A DNA stretch of 64,000 bases from Pseudomonas sp. TH43 (GTDB lineage: Bacteria; Pseudomonadota; Gammaproteobacteria; Pseudomonadales; Pseudomonadaceae), in the NCBI RefSeq assembly GCF_016650635.1, contig NZ_JAEKFI010000004.1, positions 2,425,633-2,489,632 of the forward strand, in the 5' to 3' direction. Both the position numbers and the translations under genes were made by a program. The notes under the pieces are model-generated. The model was not told the origin of the DNA and did not search any database. It saw nothing but the letters and a program-made list of their open reading frames with translations. Of the stretch, positions 52,136 to 61,079 are shown piece after piece; within the stretch, counting starts at the first letter, position 1, and each line of letters starts with the position of its first letter.

Positions 52136-52486
52136 TCATGGATTCAATGGACAGGCCTGGCCGAGCCGAAGTTGCAACTCCTGCCGCAGCGCGTCGAGTT
52201 CGCTCATGCGCGTTTCGATCAGTTGCAGTTTGTCGCGCAGCAACTGGGCCACGGCCCTGTCGGGATCGGGCGCATTCCACAGCGCGGCGACGCTGTTGCC
52301 GATCTCGCCGAGGGTAAACCCCAGGCGTTGCGCGGTCTTGATGTAGAGCACCAGTTGCACCATCTCCGGTGGATAGTCGCGATAACCGTTGGCGCTGCGT
52401 TGCGCCGCGATCAGTCCGCGCTGTTCATAGAAGCGCAGGGTGTCGCGGCTGACGGCACTGGCCTGGGCTAATTCGCCGATGCGCAT
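52136..52486 (-). CDS. MerR-family transcriptional regulator
   Basis: A 116-residue MerR-type regulator: MRIGELAQASAVSRDTLRFY and ERGLIAAQRSANGYRDYPPE form the winged HTH, followed by the dimerising coiled coil and a short tail LGQACPLNP with one Cys. No CueR- or SoxR-like Cys pair. Divergent from a small membrane protein gene and upstream of the SDR gene. Confidence 0.88.
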   Translation of the reverse strand: MRIGELAQASAVSRDTLRFYEQRGLIAAQRSANGYRDYPPEMVQLVLYIKTAQRLGFTLGEIGNSVAALWNAPDPDRAVAQLLRDKLQLIETRMSELDALRQELQLRLGQACPLNP

Positions 52487-52506
52487 GGTTGATCTCAAAA
52501 CAGCTG

Positions 52507-52537
52507 TTGACCCTGGAGCATACTCCAGGCTTTACCG
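52507..52537 (+). promoter_or_regulatory. MerR-type promoter dyad
   Basis: TTGACC (52507-52512), then CCTGGAG-CATA-CTCCAGG (52512-52529), then TTTACC/TTACCG as -10 with 18-19 bases spacing. The overlong spacer with a dyad between -35 and -10 is the MerR-family arrangement; it faces the membrane protein gene at 52570. Confidence 0.85.
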
Positions 52538-52569
52538 TGGTTGCTCCTCAAATTTATGGAGCAAGGACG

Positions 52570-53016
52570 ATGTGGACTTCAACGCAGTATCGCAACGTGG
52601 TGCGCGGCAGTGCCTGGTATGACTTGATCGTTACGGCGGCGTTTGCCACGCCATGGAGTTTTGCCGCGTTGCACGGGTTTTTGACTGCGCTGAGCCAGAC
52701 GCTGAGTCTGCCCGGCGAATTGCCGGCGTTCGAGCCTGTGCATATGTTGATGGCGAACCTGTTGGGTTCGGTGGTGTGCGTGTGGGCGGTGCTGCGGATT
52801 CGTGATCCGCAGGCGCTTTATGGACGCTATGACGCGGTAGCGCGGTTTTTGTTTGCGGCTTGGCAGGCGTATGCCCTGGCCCATGGCGCCAGTTCGACAT
52901 TGCTGGTTTTCCTCGTGTTCGAACTGGCATGGGGCATTGCTCAGGTGTTGCCTGTGAGTAAGTCTTCGCGAGCAGGCTCGCTCCCACAAGAGAGGGGTGT
53001 CACCCCACATTCCTGA
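52570..53016 (+). CDS. small integral membrane protein with REP-derived C-terminus
   Basis: A 148-residue protein with about four hydrophobic helices (WYDLIVTAAFATPWSFAALH; HMLMANLLGSVVCVWAVLRI; LLVFLVFELAWGIAQVLPVS). The final residues SKSSRAGSLPQERGVTPHS are encoded by a REP sequence, so the original stop has been lost or lay just past VLPVS. GGAG precedes ATG 52570. Probably controlled by the MerR-type promoter directly upstream. No family recognised. Confidence 0.75.
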   Translation: MWTSTQYRNVVRGSAWYDLIVTAAFATPWSFAALHGFLTALSQTLSLPGELPAFEPVHMLMANLLGSVVCVWAVLRIRDPQALYGRYDAVARFLFAAWQAYALAHGASSTLLVFLVFELAWGIAQVLPVSKSSRAGSLPQERGVTPHS

Positions 53017-53060
53017 GCCAGGCGCGGACAAATGTGGGAGCGAGCCTGCTCGCGAAGAGG
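52964..53060. repeat. REP doublet overlapping a coding 3' end
   Basis: TCTTCGCGAGCAGGCTCGCT and inverted AGCGAGCCTGCTCGCGAAGA face each other; the left copy is inside the reading frame of the membrane protein gene. Confidence 0.9.
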
Positions 53061-53076
53061 CCCACGCAAACAACAA

Positions 53077-54003
53077 TTAATGCCCTGCCTGCCAAGGCTG
53101 CCCCAGCGACACCGGCGCATACAACCGCGTACGCAGCGCATCGCGCGACAACAACACCAACACCACAATCGTCGCCACGTACGGCAGCATCGCCAGCAAA
53201 CTCGACGGAATCGCCAGCCCCAACCCCTGCGCCACCAGATGCAGGATGCTGGCGAGGCCAAACAGATAAGCACCCAACAACAACCGCCATACTCGCCAAC
53301 TGGCAAACACCACCAGCGCCAACGCGATCCAGCCGCGCCCGGCGGTCATGTTTTCGGCCCACATCGGCGTGTACGCCAGTGACAGATAGGCACCGGCCAG
53401 CCCAGCCATTGCCCCGCCAAAAAGCACGGCCAGCGTCCGCACGGCCAACACCGGCAACCCCATCGCACTGGCCGCATCCGGGTTCTCGCCCACTGCTTGA
53501 ATGATCAGCCCGACGCGACTTTTGATGATCACCCACGCCACCAGCGCAAACAGCGCAAACGACAGGTACACCAGCAGATCCTGGGCAAACAGCATCCGCC
53601 CGATCAATGGAATTTCACTCAGATACGGGATCGCCAATGGCTCAAAACCCGCCAGCGGTTTACCGACCCAGGCGGCGCCGACAAACGTCGAAAGCCCGAC
53701 CCCAAAAATCGTCAGGGCCAACCCGGTCGCCACCTGATTGGCATTGAACACCAGCGCCACCAACGCAAACAGTGACGACAGGAGCATCCCGGCCAGCATT
53801 GCCAACAGCACGCCAAGCCAGAGGTTGCCGCTGTTCAGGGCGACGATGAAACCGATCACCGCACCGAACAGCATCATCCCTTCCTGGCCGAGGTTGAGCA
53901 CGCCGCTCTTTTCGCAGATCAGTTCACCCAGCGCCACCAGCAACAGCGGCGTGCCGCAACGCACCATGGCGTAGAAAATATTGCTCAACAGATCGATATC
54001 CAT
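53077..54003 (-). CDS. ABC transporter permease, nucleoside/BMP type (second permease)
   Basis: A 308-residue BPD_transp_2 permease with about eight membrane helices: LLVALGELICEKSGVLNLGQ and EGMMLFGAVIGFIVAL at the N-terminus, then GENPDAASAMGLPVLAVRTL (EAA-like loop). It resembles NupQ/YufQ. ATG 54003 overlaps the TGA of the preceding permease gene by one base (TGATG). Together with the preceding permease and the ATPase it forms a nucleoside-type importer. Confidence 0.9.
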   Translation of the reverse strand: MDIDLLSNIFYAMVRCGTPLLLVALGELICEKSGVLNLGQEGMMLFGAVIGFIVALNSGNLWLGVLLAMLAGMLLSSLFALVALVFNANQVATGLALTIFGVGLSTFVGAAWVGKPLAGFEPLAIPYLSEIPLIGRMLFAQDLLVYLSFALFALVAWVIIKSRVGLIIQAVGENPDAASAMGLPVLAVRTLAVLFGGAMAGLAGAYLSLAYTPMWAENMTAGRGWIALALVVFASWRVWRLLLGAYLFGLASILHLVAQGLGLAIPSSLLAMLPYVATIVVLVLLSRDALRTRLYAPVSLGQPWQAGH

Positions 54004-55109
54004 CACAGCGCTCCGGCGGTTACGGCGGTGGTTGATGTGCGCCGCGTCCAGCGCAATTTCAGGCGAGGCCGATAAAGGATCAGCACGTCACAGGCCAACA
54101 GGAAAAACAGCATCATTCCCTGAAATAACTGGGTGATCGCCTGCGGCAGATTAAGGGTCATTTGCGCGCTCTCGCCACCGATGTACAGCAACGCCATCAA
54201 TAGGCTGGAGAACAGAATCCCGAGCGGATTCAGCCGCCCGAGAAACGCCACGGTGATCGCCGCATAGCCGTAACCCGGTGACACCTGCGGTACCAATTGG
54301 CCGATCGGCCCGGTGACTTCGCAGACACCCGCGAGCCCCGCCAGACCGCCGCTGATCAACAGCGCCAGCCAGATCAACCGCTTCTCGCGGAAACCGACAA
54401 ACCCCGCCGCGCGCTGGTCCAGCCCGAGCACTTTGATCTGGAAACCGACGAAGCTTTTCTGCAACAGCACCCACACCGCGACCAGTGCGAGCAGGGCGAA
54501 ATACACCCCGGCGTGCACACGACCATCCTCCATCAGCAGTGGCAGGCGACTGGCATCGCCGAACATCGCCGACTCCGGAAAGTTGTAGCCGGCCGGGTCT
54601 TTCAACGGCCCATGCACGCAGAACAACAGCAGGTTCAGCGCGATGTAATTGAGCATGATGCTGGTGAGGATTTCATTGGCGTTGAAACGCGTGCGCAGCC
54701 ATGCCGTCAGCCCGGCCCACGCGGCCCCGGCGAAGGTGCCAGTGAACAGAATCAGCACAAGCGCCCAATGGCTTTGCATGTCGATGATGTTCACCGCCAG
54801 GGCGCTGCCGGCGAGTGCACCGAGGAGCAATTGTCCTTCCGCGCCAATGTTCCAGATGCGCGCCTGATAGGCCACCGCCAAGCCCAATGCGCAGAGCAGA
54901 ATCGGCAGCGCTTTGACCAGCAGTTCGGAGACACCATACAAGTCGCTGACCGGTGCAATCAGCAAGGTGTGCAAGGTTTGCAGCGGATCATGGCCGAGGG
55001 CGATAAACAGCAGCGAACCGCAACCCAGCGTCAGCGCCGCGGCTAACAGCGGCGAGCACCAAAGCATCAGGCGCGATTGTTGGCCACGGGGTTCGAGGGA
55101 AAGCAGCAT
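54003..55109 (-). CDS. ABC transporter permease, nucleoside/BMP type (first permease)
   Basis: A 368-residue permease starting MLLSLEPRGQQSRLMLWCSP, with IGAEGQLLLGALAGSALAVN (NIGAEGQ motif of the family) and GLDQRAAGFVGFREKRLIWL as cytoplasmic loop. Resembles NupP/YufP. 13 bases separate it from the ATPase gene. The upstream in-frame reading overlaps the ATPase gene and is rejected. Confidence 0.9.
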   Translation of the reverse strand: MLLSLEPRGQQSRLMLWCSPLLAAALTLGCGSLLFIALGHDPLQTLHTLLIAPVSDLYGVSELLVKALPILLCALGLAVAYQARIWNIGAEGQLLLGALAGSALAVNIIDMQSHWALVLILFTGTFAGAAWAGLTAWLRTRFNANEILTSIMLNYIALNLLLFCVHGPLKDPAGYNFPESAMFGDASRLPLLMEDGRVHAGVYFALLALVAVWVLLQKSFVGFQIKVLGLDQRAAGFVGFREKRLIWLALLISGGLAGLAGVCEVTGPIGQLVPQVSPGYGYAAITVAFLGRLNPLGILFSSLLMALLYIGGESAQMTLNLPQAITQLFQGMMLFFLLACDVLILYRPRLKLRWTRRTSTTAVTAGAL

Positions 55110-55122
55110 GTGGAAAACTCCG

Positions 55123-56670
55123 TTAAACCGTGGCGTGTGTTTGAGGGGCGTCGAACTGTCCAGCCATCCAGCTGCCGACGTCGCTGAGCTGGGTGTCGGT
55201 GGTGTTTTGCAGCGCCGACAGACGCCCACCGCACAACGCACCGAGGCGGTCGCTGATCTGGAACAGTTCGTCGAGGTCTTCGGAAATCACCAGGATCGCC
55301 GCGCCAGCATCGCGCAGCGCAATCAAGGCGCGGTGGATGGTCGCGGCGGCGCCGACGTCTACACCCCAGGTCGGGTGTGCGGCGATCAGCAGTTTCGGCT
55401 GCTGGAGGATTTCGCGGCCAAGAATGAATTTCTGCAGATTGCCGCCGGACAGGCTGCGCGCGGCGGTTTGCGTGTCCGGGGTTTTTACCCCGAAACGCTG
55501 AATGATCTGTTGGGCGAAAGCTTCGACTTTGCCGCGTTCGATCAAACCGTGGCTGACCAGGCCTTGTTGGAAAGCGGTGAGCAGAGCGTTATCCGCCAGA
55601 CTCAACTCCGGCACCGCGCCATGGCCGAGACGCTCGGCGGGCACGAACGCCAGACCCCGTTTGCGCCGCGCATCCGGGCGCAAATCGGCGACGCCGAAAT
55701 CACCGAAGCGAATCGTTTTCGCCTCCGCGCGGGGCAGTGTTTGCTCACCGCTGAGCAGGGCGAGCAATTCATCCTGACCATTGCCGGCGACCCCGGCGAT
55801 ACCGACAATTTCACCGCTGCGTACATCCACGTCGATGTCAGTCAGCGAGCAGCCAAACGGATCCGGGTTGTGCCAGCTCAATCCCTCGACCTGTAAAAAC
55901 GCCGCGCCACCGCGGGCCTTCGCATAGTCGCCGATCAGCGCCGCGGCTTCGCCCACCATCAACTGTGCCAATTGCTGATCCGAACATTCGGCCGGCAAAC
56001 AATGCCCGGCTACTTTTCCGCCGCGCAAAACCGTGGCGCTGTGGCACAGCGCCCGCACTTCACCCAGCTTGTGGCTGATAAACAGAATGCTGCAGCCTTC
56101 GGCAGCGAGGCGGCGGAGGGTTACAAACAATTCGTCGGCCTCCAGCGGCGTCAGCACCGAAGTCGGTTCATCGAGGATCAACAGGCGGATGTCCTGCATC
56201 AGGCAGCGAATGATCTCTACCCGTTGCCGCTCGCCGATCGACAGGCTGTGGACAAGTCGCTCCGGCTCCAGCGCCATGCCGTAGCGGCGCGACACTTCGC
56301 GAATCTTTGGCTGCAGTTGTTTCGGCGTACCGGCCGCCGCACCCATCGCCAAGGCGATGTTCTGCGCCACGCTGAGGGTTTCGAACAGCGAGAAATGCTG
56401 AAACACCATGCCGATGCCCAACTGTCGCGCCTGCGCGGGGTTGCGGATGTTGACCCGCTGCCCTTGCCAACATATTTCCCCGCCATCGGCCTGAGTGACG
56501 CCGTAGATAATCTTCATCAACGTACTTTTGCCCGCACCGTTCTCTCCGAGCAGGGCGTGGATTTCACCGGGCGCGATACTCAGGTCGATGGCGTCGTTGG
56601 CCAGACAACCGGGATAACGTTTGCTGATCTGGCGCAGTTGCAGGCGCGGGAGGGGAGGGGCGATTGGCAT
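55123..56670 (-). CDS. ABC transporter ATP-binding protein, nucleoside type (two NBDs)
   Basis: A 515-residue protein with two ATPase domains like RbsA/NupO/YufO. First: Walker A LLGENGAGKSTLMKIIYG, signature SLSIGERQRVEI, Walker B IRLLILDEPTSVL. Second: GVAGNGQDELLALLSGEQ (degenerate Walker A), signature LSGGNLQKFILGRE, and AAHPTWGVDVG. First gene of a three-gene operon with two permeases; the substrate-binding protein is encoded 7 kb away (47207-48280), and no second one is nearby. Confidence 0.92.
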   Translation of the reverse strand: MPIAPPLPRLQLRQISKRYPGCLANDAIDLSIAPGEIHALLGENGAGKSTLMKIIYGVTQADGGEICWQGQRVNIRNPAQARQLGIGMVFQHFSLFETLSVAQNIALAMGAAAGTPKQLQPKIREVSRRYGMALEPERLVHSLSIGERQRVEIIRCLMQDIRLLILDEPTSVLTPLEADELFVTLRRLAAEGCSILFISHKLGEVRALCHSATVLRGGKVAGHCLPAECSDQQLAQLMVGEAAALIGDYAKARGGAAFLQVEGLSWHNPDPFGCSLTDIDVDVRSGEIVGIAGVAGNGQDELLALLSGEQTLPRAEAKTIRFGDFGVADLRPDARRKRGLAFVPAERLGHGAVPELSLADNALLTAFQQGLVSHGLIERGKVEAFAQQIIQRFGVKTPDTQTAARSLSGGNLQKFILGREILQQPKLLIAAHPTWGVDVGAAATIHRALIALRDAGAAILVISEDLDELFQISDRLGALCGGRLSALQNTTDTQLSDVGSWMAGQFDAPQTHATV

Positions 56671-57285
56671 GACAGGCTCGACTTGCTTGAAGTTGTGCCT
56701 GTGGATAAAGCAATTTCCTGGCCATTGAGTCAGGAACCTCAGCCGCCGCTGCATCCCGGCCATTGGCCCAGAGCGTTGAGGGCAAAATCATGCCGACTCA
56801 CAGCACCAATTCAGAGCAAAGCCGTTGATCGGGCTCCAGTTTTGCCCGTCGGTATCTGATCAAAAAACGAGCAAATCCTCGCGGCCTAGGCAGCACATGC
56901 GGCTGCGCGGGTCATGAACGGGTTATCCACAGGTTGCTCCACAGTTATTGTGCGCAAGCGACAAACCCGGGCATAAGCACTGCAATGCTTTCTTCTAATG
57001 GTGATAAACACTGTTAACTGATTGTTTTTAAGCGGAATTTACATTTCGTCGGGCGAATTGAACGAAAAGTGAACAAACCTCGCAAAGCCACGTGACAGAA
57101 GGGTTACAGCGTTATGTGCTCAGGTTATCCACAGTCGGGTGCACAGCAGATGTGGGCAACTCGATGGAATAAGCGAAATGGGTGATGCCCTAAAAGATCG
57201 CAGCCTTCGGCAGCTCATACGAGGAGAGCGCCGATACCGGGATCTGATGACGAACTGCGCCACGCTGCGATGTTTTGACCTTGCT
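56671..57285. other. 615-base non-coding region with two perfect DnaA-type boxes
   Basis: TTATCCACA occurs at 56923-56931 and 57125-57133, flanking an AT-rich stretch (56990-57070, TGTTAACTGATTGTTTTTAA and neighbours). The region also lies upstream of the ABC operon (leftward) and downstream of the YigZ gene. No gene of credible length and no REP pair was found; a half-REP (GATCGCAGCCTTCGGCAGCT) is at about 57195-57214. Confidence 0.55.
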
Positions 57286-57867
57286 TCACCGCTGCAACAA
57301 AATCCGCCCCCGACTCAAATCAGCAAGTTGCGTTTGCAAGACATCGATCTGCGCTTCCCCCACAGCTAACTTCAACTCAACTCCGTTTGCCGTGAAGTCT
57401 TCCTCGACAACCAGGCCACCCAAATCCGCCACCCGCAACTTCACCAGCGCCAACTCGGCAAACCCGCAAGCACAACTCAACGGCACCCGACTGATCAACT
57501 CAACCTTCGCCGCCGTCTGCAAACACTTGTTCGCACCACCGCCATATGCGCGGGCCAAACCGCCAGTCCCAAGTTGAATCCCGCCGTACCAACGAATCAC
57601 CAACACCGCGACCTGATCGCAATCCTGCGCTTCAATCGCCGCCAGAATTGGCCGCCCAGCCGTGCCGCCGGGCTCGCCGTCATCATTGCTGCGATATTGA
57701 TCGCCAAGCTTCCACGCCCAGCAATTGTGCGAGGCATTCAAATCGCTGTGCTGGTCGAAAAACGCCTGCGCATCCGCAGGGCTGCCGATCGGCGTGGCGA
57801 AGGTGATAAAGCGGCTTTTGCGAATCTCTTCGCGGTACTCGCAAAAACCGCTGAGGGTGAAAGGCAT
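57286..57867 (-). CDS. YigZ/IMPACT family protein
   Basis: A 193-residue protein of the YigZ family. N-terminal UPF0029 domain: SGFCEYREEIRKSRFITFAT, HNCWAWKLGDQYRSNDDGEP, then GTAGRPILAAIEAQDCD and LVIRWYGGIQLGTGGLARAY. The C-terminal half is the small alpha-beta domain. Eukaryotic relatives (IMPACT) bind ribosome-associated factors; the bacterial role is unclear. It starts 7 bases after the TetR-family gene. Confidence 0.92.
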   Translation of the reverse strand: MPFTLSGFCEYREEIRKSRFITFATPIGSPADAQAFFDQHSDLNASHNCWAWKLGDQYRSNDDGEPGGTAGRPILAAIEAQDCDQVAVLVIRWYGGIQLGTGGLARAYGGGANKCLQTAAKVELISRVPLSCACGFAELALVKLRVADLGGLVVEEDFTANGVELKLAVGEAQIDVLQTQLADLSRGRILLQR

Positions 57868-57874
57868 AGACGTC

Positions 57875-58525
57875 TTAGATAGAAGGAGTGAGGCCGCAGC
57901 CTTTGAGAATGATGCGGATCAGGTTGTTGCCGGCGTCTTCCATGTCCTGTTTGGTCAACTTGCTGCGACCGCTGACGCGACAGATTTGCGTGGCGAAGTC
58001 GGCGTAGTGCTGAGTACTGCCCCACAACAGGAAGATCAAGTGCACCGGATCGACCGCATCCATTTTGCCTGCATCGATCCAGGCCTGAAACACCGCCGCG
58101 CGGCCGGTGAACCAGGCGCGGTAATCCTGATTGAAATACTCGGTCAGGCATTCGCCGCCGCTGATCACTTCCATCGCAAAGATTCGTGAAGCTTGCGGCT
58201 GGCGGCGCGAGAACTCCATTTTCGCGCGGATGTAGCGAGTCAGCGCTTCGGCGGGATCGTCCTCGGCGGTGAGGGTGTTGAAGGTGCTGTCCCACAACTC
58301 GATGATGTTGCTCAGTACCGCTACGTACAACCCCAACTTGTTGGTGAAGTAGTAATGCAGGTTCGCCTTGGGCAACCCGGCATTCTGGGCGATGGTGTTC
58401 ATGCTGGTGCCTTTGTACCCGTGACGGGCGAACTCGTCTTCGGCGGCTTTGAGGATGGTCTCTTCGTTCTTCTGACGAATGCGGCTGGCGGGTTTGCCGC
58501 CGTGGGCTGGGACTTCAAAGGTCAT
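57875..58525 (-). CDS. TetR-family regulator, RutR-like
   Basis: A 216-residue TetR/AcrR regulator. HTH: ILKAAEDEFARHGYKGTSMN then AQNAGLPKANLHYYFTNKLG. The C-terminal ligand domain (DYRAWFTGRAAVFQAWIDAG, RIILKGCGLTPSI) is of the RutR/TetR_C_13 type that senses pyrimidine or purine bases. ATG 58525 is preceded by GGAAG. It lies between an NCS2 nucleobase permease gene and yigZ, in the same direction, so it likely controls the permease. Confidence 0.87.
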   Translation of the reverse strand: MTFEVPAHGGKPASRIRQKNEETILKAAEDEFARHGYKGTSMNTIAQNAGLPKANLHYYFTNKLGLYVAVLSNIIELWDSTFNTLTAEDDPAEALTRYIRAKMEFSRRQPQASRIFAMEVISGGECLTEYFNQDYRAWFTGRAAVFQAWIDAGKMDAVDPVHLIFLLWGSTQHYADFATQICRVSGRSKLTKQDMEDAGNNLIRIILKGCGLTPSI

Positions 58526-58612
58526 AGGCACTTCCGGGCTTGTCTGTGGGTGCAACCAATTGCGTTGATAGCGCACCCACCGTCATCCGACAAGTCCCGA
58601 TACGATAAATCG

Positions 58613-60001
58613 TTACGCCTGTTCGATCTTGTTCAGCGGCGCATGCGCTTCGCTGGTTGCGGTTTTTGCTTCCGGCAACAGCAGGCAGAGGATGATTGCC
58701 GTCAGCCCGCCGCTGGTAATCGCCGAGTCGAACAGGTTCTGTACCAGTTTCGGCAGCAAGTGCAGCAGGCTCGGTTGCGCGGCGATGCCCAGACCGACGC
58801 CGAACGAAGTCGCGATGATCAACATGCTGCGGCGGTCCAGTGGCGATTGCGCGAGGATCCGCACGCCCGCTGCGGCGACAGCGCCGAACATCACCAGCGT
58901 GGCGCCACCGAGCACCGGTTTCGGGATCTGCTGCAGCACCGCACCGATCATGGGGAACAGGCCGAGACAAAACAGGATCGCGCCGATGTACAAGCCGACA
59001 TAGCGGCTGGCCACGCCGGTCAACTGGATGACGCCGTTGTTTTGCGCAAACGTGGTGTTGGGGAAGGCGCTGAATGTGGCGGCGATCATGCAGCTCACGC
59101 CATCGCCCAATACACCGCCACGCAAGCGGCTTATATAAGAGGGGCCGCTGATCGGCTGGCGAGCGAGCATGCAATTGGCGGTGAGGTCGCCGACGGTTTC
59201 GATGGTGCTGATCAGATAAATCAGCGCGACCGGCAGGAAAGCCGTCCAGTCGAAGCTGAATCCAAACTTGAATGGCGTAGGAAAACTCACCAGCGGCAAG
59301 TCAGGTAATGGCTGAGGCACCAGTTTCCCACTGAACCATGCCGCCAGACTGCCGAGCACCAGGCCGATGATGATTGCCGACAAACGCACCCACGGAGTGT
59401 TCGAGCGGTTGAGCAGAATGATCGTCAGCAACACAAACACGCCCAGCGCCAGATTACCCGGTGCTCCGAAGTCCGGCGCATTGAAGCCACCGCCCAGATC
59501 TGTGATGCCGACCTTGATCAGGCTGATGCCGATCAAGGTAATGACAATGCCGGTCACCAGCGGCGTAACGACTCTGCGCAATTGCCCGATGAAACGGCTG
59601 AGTACGATCTGCACGATCGCGCCGAAAAAGCACACGCCGAAAATCATCGCCAAGATGTCCTCCGGGCTGCCACCGCGTTGCTTGACCAGAAACCCTGCCG
59701 ACAACACTGCCCCGAGAAAGGCAAAACTGGTGCCCTGCAGGCAGATCATTCCCGCGCCAATTCCGAACGGCCGCCGCGCCTGAATAAAGGTGCCGACGCC
59801 GGACACCATCAGGGCCATGCTGATCAGGTAGGGTAAATGTGCGGTCAGCCCAAGCGCCGAACCAATCACCAGCGGCGGGGTGATGATGCCGACGAAACTG
59901 GCGAGCACGTGTTGCAACGCCGCGAGTGTCGCGGCGAGCGGTTTCGGGCGGTCGTTGAGGCCGTAGATCAGGTCGCTGGACGGTTCAGAATCTGGCTGCA
60001 T
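58613..60001 (-). CDS. NCS2 xanthine/uracil permease
   Basis: A 462-residue nucleobase:cation symporter (NAT/NCS2, COG2233). Conserved blocks: LQHVLASFVGIITPPLVIG, ETVGDLTANCMLARQPISGP and the signature QNNGVIQLTGVASRYVGLYI. These are typical of xanthine or urate carriers (XanP/XanQ, UacT); exact base unknown. About 12-14 helices. First gene of the leftward transcript with the TetR-type gene 88 bases downstream. Confidence 0.9.
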   Translation of the reverse strand: MQPDSEPSSDLIYGLNDRPKPLAATLAALQHVLASFVGIITPPLVIGSALGLTAHLPYLISMALMVSGVGTFIQARRPFGIGAGMICLQGTSFAFLGAVLSAGFLVKQRGGSPEDILAMIFGVCFFGAIVQIVLSRFIGQLRRVVTPLVTGIVITLIGISLIKVGITDLGGGFNAPDFGAPGNLALGVFVLLTIILLNRSNTPWVRLSAIIIGLVLGSLAAWFSGKLVPQPLPDLPLVSFPTPFKFGFSFDWTAFLPVALIYLISTIETVGDLTANCMLARQPISGPSYISRLRGGVLGDGVSCMIAATFSAFPNTTFAQNNGVIQLTGVASRYVGLYIGAILFCLGLFPMIGAVLQQIPKPVLGGATLVMFGAVAAAGVRILAQSPLDRRSMLIIATSFGVGLGIAAQPSLLHLLPKLVQNLFDSAITSGGLTAIILCLLLPEAKTATSEAHAPLNKIEQA

Positions 60002-60132
60002 GGATTTGGGCTTCTTGTTGAAGGATCGGGGTTGATCCTGCTTTGCAAAAAGCTGTCCAGTTGCTCAACTTTATCGGCGGATTACCCGCAAATGTAGGCG
60101 CTGCCGAAGGCTGCGATCTTTTGATCCTGCTT

Positions 60133-61053
60133 TCAACGCGTCGCCGCCAGACTTTCCAAAAAGCTTTCCAGCACCAAATGAGGGCGCCGCCCTTTGCGCG
60201 TGACCGATGCCAGACTCAAGTCGTAGAAACGTGTTTGAGATTTCAGCGCACGCAGCCGACCCTGCTGCACCCAAAGGCTGGCGTAGTGATCCGGCAGGTA
60301 ACCGATATAGCGCCCGGTCAGAATCAAAAACGCCATGCCCTCACGGTCGGAAGCGCTGGCCGTGCAATTGAGCGCCTGGTAATGCGCCTGAATATCCGCC
60401 GGCAACCGAAACGTCGGCGCAATCGCGTCCTGACTGTTAAGGCGCTCGTCATCGAGTTGCTTGTCATCGACGTAAAACAGCGGGTGTCCGACTGCGCAAT
60501 ACAGCAGCGAGCGTTCACTGTACAACGGCTGATATTCCAAACCCGACAACGCACTGGCCTGCGGCACCACGCCAACATGCAGACGCCCGTCGAGTACGCC
60601 TTGCTCGACTTCATTCGGCGCAATCATGCGGATCTGAATCTGCACATCCGGCCCGCGCTCCTTTAACTGCGCGAGGGCGTGGGTGATACGCATGTGGGGG
60701 AGGGTGACGAGGTTGTCGGTCAGCCCAATGATCAGCTCGCCGCGTAAATGTTGATGCAGGCCGTTGACCTCGGTGCGGAAACTTTCCAACGCACTTAATA
60801 GTTGCAGCGCCGATTGATAGACCTCGCGGCCTTCTTCGGTCAGCGAAAACCCGGCGCGCCCACGCTGGCACAGACGCAAACCGAGGCGTTGCTCCAGATC
60901 GCTCATCTGCTGGCTGATCGCCGAGCGACCGATGCCGAGCACCGTTTCCGCCGCCGAGAAACCTCCGCATTCCACCACGCTGCGAAAAATCCGCAGCAAA
61001 CGAATATCAAAATCACTGACCTGGGCCAATGGATCGGGGCGGCGGCTGCTCAT
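60133..61053 (-). CDS. bauR: LysR-family regulator BauR
   Basis: A 306-residue LTTR: DFDIRLLRIFRSVVECGGFS then AAETVLGIGRSAISQQMSDL (HTH), and effector domain from LRGELIIGLTDNLVTLPHMR. Immediately divergent from bauA with 138 bases between, the P. aeruginosa PA0133-PA0132 arrangement, where BauR activates beta-alanine catabolism. Symbol based on this synteny. Confidence 0.84.
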   Translation of the reverse strand: MSSRRPDPLAQVSDFDIRLLRIFRSVVECGGFSAAETVLGIGRSAISQQMSDLEQRLGLRLCQRGRAGFSLTEEGREVYQSALQLLSALESFRTEVNGLHQHLRGELIIGLTDNLVTLPHMRITHALAQLKERGPDVQIQIRMIAPNEVEQGVLDGRLHVGVVPQASALSGLEYQPLYSERSLLYCAVGHPLFYVDDKQLDDERLNSQDAIAPTFRLPADIQAHYQALNCTASASDREGMAFLILTGRYIGYLPDHYASLWVQQGRLRALKSQTRFYDLSLASVTRKGRRPHLVLESFLESLAATR

Positions 61054-61079
61054 CTTATTGTTCTCATTGTTTAGCCAAG

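Noticed and set aside
56900..57140. Possible replication origin
   Set aside because: Only two DnaA boxes and none of the oriC neighbours (dnaA, dnaN, rpmH, parAB).
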